From Candidatus Omnitrophota bacterium (GTDB taxonomy: Bacteria > Omnitrophota > Gorgyraeia > Tantalellales > Tantalellaceae): a DNA stretch of 15,782 bases. Positions 1 to 6,700 of this stretch are shown piece by piece. Under the pieces are notes generated by a model that was not told the DNA's origin, did no database searches, and worked only from the letters and a program-made list of their open reading frames with translations. Every line of letters starts with the position of its first letter. Positions within the stretch are counted from its first letter, which is position 1. Made by a program: the position numbers and the translations under genes. The stretch is from NCBI GenBank assembly GCA_030631915.1, contig DAOVKF010000021.1:1-15782 (forward strand), written 5' to 3'.

Positions 1-141
1 GGTGGAGATGATCATGCCCGGAGACAACGTGACCATGGAGGTGGACCTGATACTGCCGGTGGCGCTGGAGAAGGAGCTCAGGTTCGCGATAAGAGAAGGC
101 GGTCATACGGTCGGCGCCGGGGTCATATCGGAGATAATCGA
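1..141. repeat. Terminal direct repeat, left copy (141 bp, within tuf 3' end)
   Basis: These 141 bases are identical, base for base, to the last 141 bases of the window at 15642-15782. Both copies encode the same stretch of EF-Tu domain 3. A perfect overlap that ends exactly at both window edges is what a graph-based assembler leaves when a contig closes on itself. The length 141 equals the largest default k-mer of MEGAHIT, which is known from general knowledge of that program. I infer a collapsed tufA/tufB pair rather than a biological terminal repeat. Confidence 0.95.
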
Positions 142-145
142 GTAG
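2..145 (+). CDS. tuf: Elongation factor Tu, C-terminal fragment (upstream tuf copy, 5' truncated by window edge)
   Basis: Reading in frame from base 2, the codons give 47 residues beginning VEMIMPGDNV and ending in ISEIIE before a TAG stop at 143-145. This is the end of EF-Tu domain 3, which helps hold the aminoacyl-tRNA acceptor and T-stem. The motifs MPGDN and REGG-TVGAGV are typical of the family. The 5' part lies outside the window. The gene stands 26 bases before rpmG, the place where many bacteria keep tufB ahead of tRNA-Trp, secE and nusG. The coding bases up to 141 repeat exactly at the other end of the window, so this fragment may be the same assembled sequence as the right-hand tuf and not an independently observed gene. 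The identity of the product is certain; its status as a separate copy is not. Confidence 0.93.
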   Translation: MEMIMPGDNVTMEVDLILPVALEKELRFAIREGGHTVGAGVISEIIE

Positions 146-171
146 TCCGCCCGGGATAAAAAGAGGCGAAC

Positions 172-342
172 ATGGCGAAGAAAAAAAGTGTAATAGAGAA
201 CGTAGCCCTGCAGTGCGAAGTCTGCAAGAACCGGAATTACACGGTGAGAAAGAATAAAAAAAGCAATCCCGAAAGACTGGAGCTCAGTAAATATTGTCGC
301 TTTGACAGGAAGCACACCAGACATAAAGAAATAAAGAAGTAG
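172..342 (+). CDS. rpmG: 50S ribosomal protein L33
   Basis: A 56-codon gene starts MAKKKSVIENVALQCEVC and ends KHTRHKEIKK. This small protein sits near the E site of the large ribosomal subunit. The first half of the zinc ribbon is present as C15-x-x-C18. The second half, usually CxxC within a KYCPxCxKHT-like stretch, reads KYCRFDRKHT here, so it is C42-x-x-D45 and one of the four zinc ligands is changed to Asp. The LELSKY and KHT..HKE stretches are family landmarks, and the length is normal. AGAGG at 162-166 stands 5 bases before the ATG. The TAG stop at 340-342 overlaps the first two bases of the tRNA-Trp gene. The position between tuf and tRNA-Trp/secE is standard for L33. Confidence 0.95.
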   Translation: MAKKKSVIENVALQCEVCKNRNYTVRKNKKSNPERLELSKYCRFDRKHTRHKEIKK

Positions 343-416
343 GTGAGTAGCTCAATTGGCAGAGCACCGGTCTCCAAAACCGGGGGTTGCGGGTTCGAGG
401 CCTGCCTCACCTGCCA
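341..416 (+). tRNA. trnW: tRNA-Trp (anticodon CCA)
   Basis: All cloverleaf parts can be traced. The acceptor stem AGGTGAG (341-347) pairs perfectly with CTCACCT (406-412). The D stem is GCTC/GAGC (350-353, 362-365). The anticodon stem CCGGT/ACCGG (367-371, 379-383) holds the loop CTCCAAA with anticodon CCA at 374-376. The variable loop has five bases, and the T stem GCGGG/CCTGC carries the loop TTCGAGG. Discriminator G413 and the 3' CCA (414-416) are encoded. A1-U72 with G73 matches tRNA-Trp identity elements known in bacteria. The 5' end falls inside the rpmG stop codon, so the mature tRNA must be cut from a shared transcript by RNase P at the very end of that reading frame. tRNA-Trp before secE is a common bacterial arrangement. 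Confidence 0.98.
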
Positions 417-478
417 TGTATTCATGATTTCTTATGATTTTTTATGTATTGCAGGACACTGTAAGGGACTAAGGGGAA
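417..478. other. tRNA-Trp / secE spacer, AT-rich first half
   Basis: The first 34 bases after the tRNA are markedly AT-rich, with an imperfect repeat of TGATTT and TTATG units. A TATGAT (433-438) resembles a -10 box, but the bases 17 upstream lie in the tRNA 3' end and make a poor -35, so I do not call a promoter. No hairpin followed by a T tract is visible, and transcription probably reads through into secE. The spacer ends with AAGGGGAA, the ribosome-binding site of secE. Confidence 0.4.
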
Positions 479-670
479 ATGTTTAAGATAGGCAGATTTT
501 TAGGTCAGGTAAAGACTGAAATGGGGAAAGTCGCCTGGCCGTCACGTGAAGAGCTGATAAGTTCTACGGTCGTTGTTATCCTGGCAACCCTTGTACTGGG
601 GGTCTTCATAGGTATTTGTGATTTTGTGCTGTCCCGCTTTATAAATATTGTAATCAGTGGAGTTCTCTAA
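479..670 (+). CDS. secE: Preprotein translocase subunit SecE (short, single-span form)
   Basis: This 63-residue protein is the small essential subunit that clamps SecY in the inner-membrane protein-export channel. An amphipathic N-terminal helix carries the family motif KVAWPSREE (about residues 18-26). A single hydrophobic segment follows (about 28-58, STVVVILATLVLGVFIGI and beyond). The length fits the one-span SecE of most bacteria, unlike the three-span 127-residue E. coli protein. The start is set by AAGGGGAA directly upstream, though the spacing is very short. The stop overlaps the nusG start in the sequence TAATG, which implies translational coupling. The secE-nusG pair is one of the most conserved bacterial neighbourhoods. 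Confidence 0.96.
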   Translation: MFKIGRFLGQVKTEMGKVAWPSREELISSTVVVILATLVLGVFIGICDFVLSRFINIVISGVL

Positions 671-1203
671 TGCCCTTCAAATGGTATGTGATACACACGC
701 AGACAGGTAAAGAGGCTAATGTGAAAAAAAGTCTGGAGAACCAGCTGAAACAAAAGCCGGACTGTGAACAACTCATTAATACCATCCTTATCCCGACCGA
801 AAAGGTTTCCGAGGTCCGGGGCGGCGAGAAAAAGATCACCGAAAGAAAGTTCTTTCCGGGATACCTGTTGATAGAGATGGAATTGAACGATAAAAGCTGG
901 TATCTGATCACGGAGACTCCGGGGGTCGCGGGGTTTGTCGGATCTAAGTCAAAACCTGTGTCTCTGGGGGAAGAAGAGATCGCCGGGATCCTGGAGCAGA
1001 CGAAAGAGGCGAAAACCAAGCCGGTCCCTAAAGTGCTGTTCGAGGGAGGCGAAGTGGTCAGGGTCAAAGAGGGCCCGTTTAAGAATTTTTCCGGCACTGT
1101 CGAAGAAATGAATCTGGAAAAAGGCAAGGTAAAGATAGTGATCTCGATATTCGGCAGGGCAACGCCGGTGGACCTGGAAGCGTGGCAGGTCGAGAAGATA
1201 TAG
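670..1203 (+). CDS. nusG: Transcription termination/antitermination factor NusG
   Basis: A 177-residue protein with the two-domain NusG layout. The NGN domain covers about residues 1-112: it opens with KWYVIHTQTGKE, contains the FFPGYLLIEM strand, and continues TPGVAGFVGSKSKPVSL. It binds the beta' clamp helices of RNA polymerase and suppresses pausing. After a linker, the KOW domain (about 123-177) has EGGEVVRVKEGPFKNFSG and ends VDLEAWQVEKI. In the family it contacts Rho or ribosomal protein S10 to couple transcription to translation. The length is typical, with no inserted domain. The ATG shares one base with the secE stop, and GGAG at 659-662 provides the ribosome-binding site. The neighbours secE and rplK are the usual ones. 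Confidence 0.97.
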   Translation: MPFKWYVIHTQTGKEANVKKSLENQLKQKPDCEQLINTILIPTEKVSEVRGGEKKITERKFFPGYLLIEMELNDKSWYLITETPGVAGFVGSKSKPVSLGEEEIAGILEQTKEAKTKPVPKVLFEGGEVVRVKEGPFKNFSGTVEEMNLEKGKVKIVISIFGRATPVDLEAWQVEKI

Positions 1204-1263
1204 CAGCGGGCAGCAAACGACCGGGTCGAAGGGGATCCGGCACCACAGGACAAGAGGAATAGC
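1204..1263 (+). promoter_or_regulatory. rplK leader with a 7-bp hairpin, possible L1 autoregulatory site
   Basis: In the 60-base gap before rplK, CCGGGTC (1221-1227) can pair with GATCCGG (1234-1240) around the loop GAAGGG, giving seven pairs including one G-U. The ribosome-binding site AAGAGGA (1252-1258) follows 11 bases later. In E. coli and some other organisms L1 represses the L11-L1 message by binding a leader structure that mimics its 23S rRNA site. The position here fits, but I cannot show the L1 recognition loop, so the role is inferred. Confidence 0.3.
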
Positions 1264-1692
1264 ATGGCGAAAAAGGTCAAAACAACAATAAAACTTTATT
1301 GCCCCGGCGGTCAGGCCAATCCGGCGCCGCCTGTCGGACCCGCGCTGGGCCAACACGGGCTCAGCATCATGAATTTCTGCAAACAGTTCAATGACCGCAC
1401 AAAGGACAGACCGGGATTGATCCTGCCCTGCGTGATAAGCGTTTACGAGGACAGGACCTTCTCCTTTATTATAAAGAGCCCTCCCGCGAGCGTCCTGTTG
1501 AAAAAAGCGTGTGGTATAGCCAAGGCCAGCGGGAATCCGAAGTCGGACAAATGCGGGCAGGTAACTATCGAACAGGTAAGGGAGATAGCCAGAGAGAAAA
1601 TGGAAGATCTTAACGCGGCTGATCTGGATAACGCGGCCAGGATAATAATGGGTTCGGCCAGGAGTATGGGTATAGAGGTCGTAGAATCATAA
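1264..1692 (+). CDS. rplK: 50S ribosomal protein L11
   Basis: This 142-residue protein has the usual L11 length. The N-terminal domain holds NPAPPVGPALGQHG (about residues 19-32), the proline-rich face that contacts EF-G and forms the thiostrepton pocket with 23S rRNA helices 43/44. The C-terminal rRNA-binding domain includes FSFIIKSPPASVLLKKA, and the protein ends with the SARSMGIEV stretch. L11 forms the base of the L7/L12 stalk in the GTPase-associated centre. Next to the P-rich loop, LYCPGG replaces the more usual LQIPAG-like sequence, with an unusual Cys at 13. The start follows AAGAGGA with 5-base spacing. L11 precedes L1 as in nearly all bacteria. Confidence 0.97.
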   Translation: MAKKVKTTIKLYCPGGQANPAPPVGPALGQHGLSIMNFCKQFNDRTKDRPGLILPCVISVYEDRTFSFIIKSPPASVLLKKACGIAKASGNPKSDKCGQVTIEQVREIAREKMEDLNAADLDNAARIIMGSARSMGIEVVES

Positions 1693-1764
1693 GACAACAG
1701 ACAGGCGAGTCCCACATCTGACTTCTGAAACTTTATGATCTGCGGCAGAATACAAGGGAAAATC

Positions 1765-2454
1765 ATGACGGGAATGAGTAAAAGAAAAAAGCTTATCAAA
1801 GAGCTTGTGGATAAAAAGAAAGAATACGAGTTGGAAGAAGCTGTTTCTATCCTGAAGAACGGCCCCAAGACCGGCTTTGATCAGACCGTTGAGATCGCGA
1901 TGAAATTAAACCTGGAACAGTCGGCGGCCCCTATCCGGGGCACGGTCAGCCTGCCTCATGGCACGGGGAAAAAGGTGAGGATCGCGGTCTTTTGTAAAGG
2001 CGATTTCGAGAAAAAGGCCAGGGAAGCCGGCGCCGAGCATGTTGGCGGCGATGACCTGATAAAAAAGGTTTCAGAGGGATGGTTTGACTTTGACGTGGCG
2101 GTAGCGACCCCGGATATGATGAGAGATCTGGCAAGATTAGGTAAGATCCTCGGCCCGAGGGGTCTTATGCCGAATCCGAAGGCCGGGACCGTGACTACGG
2201 ATATCACGAAAGCGGTTACGGAACTCAAGGCGGGAAAGATAGAGTTCAGGATCGATAAATTGTCAGGGATCAAAGGCCCTGTGGGTAAATTGTCGTTTGA
2301 GGGTAAAGCGCTTGTCGAGAATATCCGGATATTCATCACGGCCGTGTTAAACAGTAATCCCAGGCTGCAAAAGCCGCAGAATATAAAGTCCATAGCTGTT
2401 TCTTCGACCATGGGACCGGGATTGAAACTCGAGAAAGGGCAGTTCAGGCAGTGA
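1765..2454 (+). CDS. rplA: 50S ribosomal protein L1
   Basis: The protein has 229 residues from the chosen start, close to the family's 230-235. L1 forms the mobile arm that escorts deacylated tRNA from the E site, and in several bacteria it represses its own operon. The signature KILGPRGLMPNPKAGTV lies at about residues 127-143. RGTVSLPHGTGK (58-69) marks domain I, and the C-terminal part of domain I returns with VSSTMGPGLKL. Three in-frame ATGs exist. The one at 1735 has no ribosome-binding site and would add ten unconserved residues. The one at 1765 stands 5 bases after AAGGGA (1754-1759) and is preferred. The one at 1774 (MSKRKK) gives the most family-like N terminus but with 14-base spacing. 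The last two differ by only three residues. Confidence 0.95.
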   Translation: MTGMSKRKKLIKELVDKKKEYELEEAVSILKNGPKTGFDQTVEIAMKLNLEQSAAPIRGTVSLPHGTGKKVRIAVFCKGDFEKKAREAGAEHVGGDDLIKKVSEGWFDFDVAVATPDMMRDLARLGKILGPRGLMPNPKAGTVTTDITKAVTELKAGKIEFRIDKLSGIKGPVGKLSFEGKALVENIRIFITAVLNSNPRLQKPQNIKSIAVSSTMGPGLKLEKGQFRQ

Positions 2455-2517
2455 ATTGGGGATCGTTGTTAACGGCTATTCACGATTCGCGGAATACAAG
2501 ATAAAACGGGGTAGACA
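2455..2517 (+). promoter_or_regulatory. rplJ leader with hairpin, possible L10-L7/L12 control region
   Basis: In this 63-base spacer GGATCGT (2460-2466) can pair with ACGATTC (2482-2488), giving seven pairs with one G-U around a 15-base loop. The ribosome-binding site GGGG (2508-2511) lies downstream, 6 bases before the ATG. Many bacteria control rplJL through an L10 leader bound by the L10/L12 complex. Those leaders are usually longer and carry a kink-turn, which I do not see here. The assignment is tentative. Confidence 0.25.
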
Positions 2518-3066
2518 ATGCCGATAAAATACGGAAGAAAAGTCAGGGAACTCATGATAAAAGAGGCCGAGCGCCTTTTTACCGGGGGACAAGGCATTGT
2601 GTTTTCCAGTTTCGACGGCATAAAAGCGTCGGAAATGGATGTTTTCCGGAAGAAGCTCATGAAATCCGGCGGCAGACAGTTCATCCTGAAAAAGCGTCTG
2701 GGAAAGATAGCCATGGAAAACGTCGGATTATCCGAACTGGCGGATGTTTTCGAGGATAACAGGAATATCGGCGCGACCCTTATTAAAGACGACCCCGCCG
2801 CTATCGTGAAACTATTAATGGAATTCGCGAAGGCGAACAAGAATTTCAATGTGACGAGCGGATATCTGGAAGGCCGGGTATTGAATGCCGATAAGATCAG
2901 AGAATTCGCTGAGTTGCCGGGCCGTGAGCAACTTATAGCAATGGTTGTAAGGACGATGAACGCTCCTATTACCGGCTTTGCCGGTGTCCTGGCATCCGTT
3001 TTGAGAAGTTTGTGTTATGCTCTGAATTCGCTGAAAGAAAAAAAGGCGGACACAGAGGGTTCGTAG
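2518..3066 (+). CDS. rplJ: 50S ribosomal protein L10
   Basis: A 182-residue protein, slightly longer than the usual 165-175. L10 anchors the stalk: its N-terminal domain binds 23S rRNA beside L11, and its long C-terminal helix carries L7/L12 dimers. Visible landmarks are the N-terminal helix GRKVRELMIKEAERLF, the strand GIVFSSFDGIKASEMDVFRKKL, and the segment GREQLIAMVVRTMNAPITGFAGVL that leads into the terminal helix ASVLRSLCYALNSLKEKK. The ribosomal core motif usually resembling VVKNTLAKRA reads FILKKRLGKIA. It is followed directly by rplL, its binding partner, in the conserved order. Its own leader holds a possible hairpin. Confidence 0.95.
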   Translation: MPIKYGRKVRELMIKEAERLFTGGQGIVFSSFDGIKASEMDVFRKKLMKSGGRQFILKKRLGKIAMENVGLSELADVFEDNRNIGATLIKDDPAAIVKLLMEFAKANKNFNVTSGYLEGRVLNADKIREFAELPGREQLIAMVVRTMNAPITGFAGVLASVLRSLCYALNSLKEKKADTEGS

Positions 3067-3092
3067 GTCTTTGCAGTCACTAATCCAAATAT

Positions 3093-3100
3093 AAGGAGGA
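3093..3100 (+). promoter_or_regulatory. Strong ribosome-binding site fixing the long rplL start
   Basis: AAGGAGGA stands 5 to 6 bases before the ATG at 3106. It is one of the best matches to the 16S rRNA 3' end in the window, along with the site before the right-hand tuf, as expected for a protein made in several copies per ribosome. It matters because a conventional-length L7/L12 would start at the internal ATG 3289, which has only CTGAAAAA before it. The site therefore supports translation of the N-terminal extension. Confidence 0.85.
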
Positions 3101-3105
3101 ATACA

Positions 3106-3654
3106 ATGATGGCAGAGGAAGCGAAAAAAGAAGAAGTGAAAGCAAAGGAAAGCGCTGAAGCAGCGGTTGCGGAGAGTCAGCAGGAGAAAGCCGGTGCCCC
3201 CGCTAAAGGACCGGGTCCTGAGCCTGCCAAAGGGAAGGACGAGGCCGCGGCGGCTGAGGAAAAGCCCAAAGCGCAGCTTTCTGAAAAAATGGAAGATCTG
3301 ATCAAGACGGTCGAAGAGATGACAGTTATCGAACTTTCCGAACTTGTAAAGGCGCTTGAGAACAGATTCGGCGTTAGCGCTGCCGCTCCGGTCGCTGCTG
3401 TCGCCATGCCCGGCGCTGCCGGCGCTGCCGAAGAGGAGGAGAAGAGCCTGTTCTCTGTTGTCCTCAGCGATATCGGCGCTAATAAGATACAGGTGATAAA
3501 AGAGATCAGGGCTTTGACGGATCTCGGCCTTAAGGAGGCCAAAGACCTGGTCGAGGCCGCGCCCAAGGCAGTCAAGGAGGAGGTTCTCAAGGAAGAGGCC
3601 GAAAAGATGAAGAAACAGTTGGAAGCAGTCGGCGCCAAAGTAGAGTTGAAGTAG
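3106..3654 (+). CDS. rplL: 50S ribosomal protein L7/L12 with long N-terminal extension
   Basis: The C-terminal 121 residues are a normal L7/L12. The dimerisation and L10-binding part is MEDLIKTVEEMTVIELSELV (62-81), followed by an Ala-rich hinge (about 94-112). The factor-binding domain has SLFSVVLSDIGANKIQVIKE, then LTDLGLKEAKDLVEAAPK, and ends GAKVELK. L7/L12 recruits EF-Tu, EF-G and other GTPases. Unusually, about 61 extra residues precede this core, rich in Ala, Glu, Lys and Pro (for example AEEAKKEEVKAKESAEAA) and likely disordered, so the total is 182 instead of about 120-130. The strong ribosome-binding site at 3093-3100 points to the long start, and ATG-ATG doubles the start codon. 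The internal ATG at 3289 would give a classical protein but lacks a ribosome-binding site. The hinge contains a 9-base tandem duplication (GGCGCTGCC at 3412 and 3421). Confidence 0.93.
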   Translation: MMAEEAKKEEVKAKESAEAAVAESQQEKAGAPAKGPGPEPAKGKDEAAAAEEKPKAQLSEKMEDLIKTVEEMTVIELSELVKALENRFGVSAAAPVAAVAMPGAAGAAEEEEKSLFSVVLSDIGANKIQVIKEIRALTDLGLKEAKDLVEAAPKAVKEEVLKEEAEKMKKQLEAVGAKVELK

Positions 3655-3706
3655 GGTGTAAGGGAAGACCCTGGACCCTATATAACTGGGAGGAAACACC
3701 CCTGAC
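3655..3706 (+). promoter_or_regulatory. rplL-rpoB spacer with stem enclosing the rpoB ribosome-binding site
   Basis: GGGTGT (3654-3659, starting at the last base of the rplL stop) pairs perfectly with ACACCC (3696-3701). It encloses a small hairpin AGGG-AAGA-CCCT (3661-3672) and the ribosome-binding site GGGAGG (3688-3693). That site is 13 bases from the rpoB ATG, which is longer than usual. In E. coli this gap holds an attenuator and an RNase III site that set ribosomal protein versus polymerase output. No T tract is present here, so I do not call a terminator. Function is inferred. Confidence 0.3.
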
Positions 3707-6700
3707 ATGATGATAAAAACTCAGCGGCATAGTTATGCCAGACTTAAGAATATCTGCGAGCTTCCGAACCTGATCAATATCCAGATGGATTCTTACTCGC
3801 AGTTCCTGCAGAAGGACGTCCCGAAAACAAAGAGAAAAAGACGCGGTCTGGAAGCTATTTTCAGAGAGGTTTTTCCCATAATGAGTTTGGACGGGTTGTA
3901 TACCCTGGAATACCTTTACTATGATCTGAAAAACGCAAAATATGACATAGACGAATGTAAAAACCGCTCAATGACTTATGGCGCTCCTTTCAGGATAAAG
4001 CTGCGGCTCAGATCGGAGCGCGAGATGAAGGAGCAAGAGGTCTATGTGGGCGAAATACCGTTGATGACGGAAAAAGGGACGTTCGTCATTAACGGTGATG
4101 AACGCGTTGTGGTAAACCAGCTTCATCGGTCTCCGGGGATTTCCTTTGAGGAGACCGGGACCACGGGCGGCAAGATGTCATATACAGCCCGGCTCATTCC
4201 GGACAGGGGAGCGTGGATAGAGTTTCTGTATGACAGGAACGATATGCTGTACGTCTACATCGATCGCAAGAGAAAATTTCTGGCCACTACGTTTTTGCGG
4301 ATATTCGGATTGTCCAAGGATGAGGATATCCTCGAGGCTTTCAGCGGTGTCGAAACAATAACGCTGACCCGGCAAAAGCAGTGTGAGGAATTGGTTGGAA
4401 AGGTCCTGGCCGAAGACATCATAGACGAAGTTTCCAACTCGATACTTGCCCAGAAGACCGAAAAGGTCACATCCACGGTCGCGAAGCGTTTATGGGAGGG
4501 CAAGGTCAGAGAAGTGAAGGTCTTGAGGAATGTCCCCAGTGAAGTGGTGAAAACGCTTGAACATGACGGGACAAAGACGAGGGAAGAGGCTTATCTGGAT
4601 ATTTACCGGAGGTTGAGGCCGGGAGATCCTCCCACACTGGCAGCCGCAAAGGCCCTTCTTGACCAGATGTTCTTCAGCGAGAAACGGTATGACCTGAGCG
4701 ATGTCGGGATGCGGATGATCAATCGCAAACTGGACATGGAGCATGCTTTGGATGCGCGGTTATTCAGCGCAGAGACGCTGGTCAAAGCGATAAATTATCT
4801 GCTGACCATAAAGGCCGGGGAAAAAGGGATCGATGACATAGACCATCTCGGCAATAGACGCATCAGAAGCGTGGGGGAGCAGCTTGTAAACCAGGTACGC
4901 ATAGCCATGGCAAGGGTGGAAAGGGTTGCAAAAGAGCGGATGAGCGTTTACGATATGGAAGATATAATGCCGCACAACCTTGTTAACACCAAACTGATAG
5001 CCGGTGGTATCCATGATTTTTTTGCCAGGGGCAGATTATCCCAGTTCATGGATCAGACAAACCCGCTTGCGGAAATAACCCATTTAAGACGTTTAAGCGC
5101 TCTGGGGCCGGGCGGCTTAAACAGGGAACGCGCCGGGTTCGAGGTCCGGGACGTCCATTATTCGCATTACGGCAGGCTCTGCCCTATTGAAACCCCGGAG
5201 GGGCCGAATATCGGGCTTATCAACTCGCTCAGCACTTATGCGGGTGTGGACGCTTTCGGTTTTCTGGTCACGCCCTATCGCAAGGTCGAGCACGGCAGGG
5301 TCACGGACAGGATCGAGTATCTTTCGGCCGACGTGGAGGATACTTATATCATAGCGCAGGCCAATACGGAAATTGATGGAAGAGGTCACTTTAAGCACCG
5401 CAAGGTCTTTTCTCGTTTCAAGGACGATTTCATGCTTGCAGATGCAGGGGACGTTCAGTACATGGATGTATCGCCGGTACAGCTTGTCAGCGTCTGTGCC
5501 GCGATCATACCGTTTCTGGAACACGACGACGCCAACAGGGCCCTTATGGGATCGAACATGCAACGACAGGCTGTTCCGCTTTTGGACCCCGAGGCCCCTC
5601 TCGTGGGGACGGGGATAGAACACCGCGTCGCAAAAGATTCCGGAGCGCTTGTTCTGGCCGGAAAGAGCGGCACGGTTACAAGGGTGGATTCCGGGGAGAT
5701 AGTGATAAGCGGGGAAAGACATATCCTGAAAAAATTCAGGAGAACGAATGCCAGGACATGCGTGAACCAGAGGCCGCTTGTAAAATTGGGAGATGAGGTA
5801 AGCAAGGGTGACGTGATCGGGGACGGAGGGGCCACGAAAGACGGAGAACTGGCGCTTGGTCGAAACGTCCTTGTGGGATTCATGTCCTGGAGAGGCTATA
5901 ACTTTGAGGACGCGATCCTTATCAGTGAAAAACTCCTGAAGGAAGACGCGTACACTTCAGTGCATATTAACCGTTTCGAGATCGAAGCAAGGGACACACG
6001 GCTGGGGAACGAGGAGATTACCCGTGACATACCCAATGTCGGTGAAGACGCGCTGAAGAACCTTGACGAGAACGGGATCGTCTGCGTGGGCGCGGAGATA
6101 AAACCCGGGAGCATCCTGGTGGGCAAGGTCGCTCCCAAATCCGAGACCGAGTTATCGCCGGAGGAAAAGCTTCTCAGGGCTATTTTCGGCGAGAAAGCGG
6201 GCGACGTCAAAGATGTCTCGTTGCGCGTGCCTTCAGGGGTCGAAGGCATCGCCGTAGAGGTTAAAGAGCTCTCCCGCAAGTCAAGCAAGACCTCAACGAG
6301 GGAGCAGAAAAAGCGGGATTCTGTCGAACGCAAGATCGTGAAAGAAGGGTATGACAATATTATCAGCCATCTTGAAGAAAAAAAGGCTGAGAGGGTCCAC
6401 CAGAAACTTTTAGGCAGCAGGTTGATCAACGCCCTGGAAGACCTGGATACGGGAAAAACCCTTATAAAGGCCGGCCGTAAAATAGTACAGTCCGATCTTT
6501 CCAAGTTCAAAAAGGCCGGCCTTGAAAATATATGCGTGGACGGCGACGATAAACTGCAGACAAAGATCAACAGTATCATCGTGACCATAGACGGTCAGAT
6601 AGAGCAGGCGACCGGCGAGAGGGAAAGGGATCTCGACAGGATAAAACACGGTGATGAGCTTCCCGCCGGTGTTCTGCGGCGTATTACGGTCTTCGTCGCC

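Noticed and set aside
433..438. TATGAT as a -10 promoter box for secE
   Set aside because: The matching -35 position falls in the tRNA 3' end and reads CCTGCC, and there is no extended -10. Read-through from upstream is the simpler view.
654..1280. Antisense open frame of 208 codons opposite nusG
   Set aside because: It lies wholly opposite conserved nusG and its edges, has no ribosome-binding site of note, and its translation resembles no family I know. It is a shadow frame.
1735..1764. Upstream ATG at 1735 as the rplA start
   Set aside because: It has no ribosome-binding site and adds residues (MICGRIQGKI) unlike L1 N termini. AAGGGA directly before 1765 fits better.
1693..1764. Weak hairpin AGTC/GACT in the rplK-rplA spacer
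   Set aside because: Only about five pairs form around an 8-base loop, which is within chance expectation for a 72-base spacer.
2815..3708. Antisense open frame of 297 codons opposite rplJ/rplL
   Set aside because: It covers two well-supported genes. The low-complexity Ala/Glu/Lys codons of rplL read on the other strand as Phe/Leu-rich sequence, which explains the long open frame.
5373..5618. Plus-strand frame of 81 codons inside rpoB in another phase
   Set aside because: It overlaps the conserved beta subunit frame and shows no family resemblance or ribosome-binding site.
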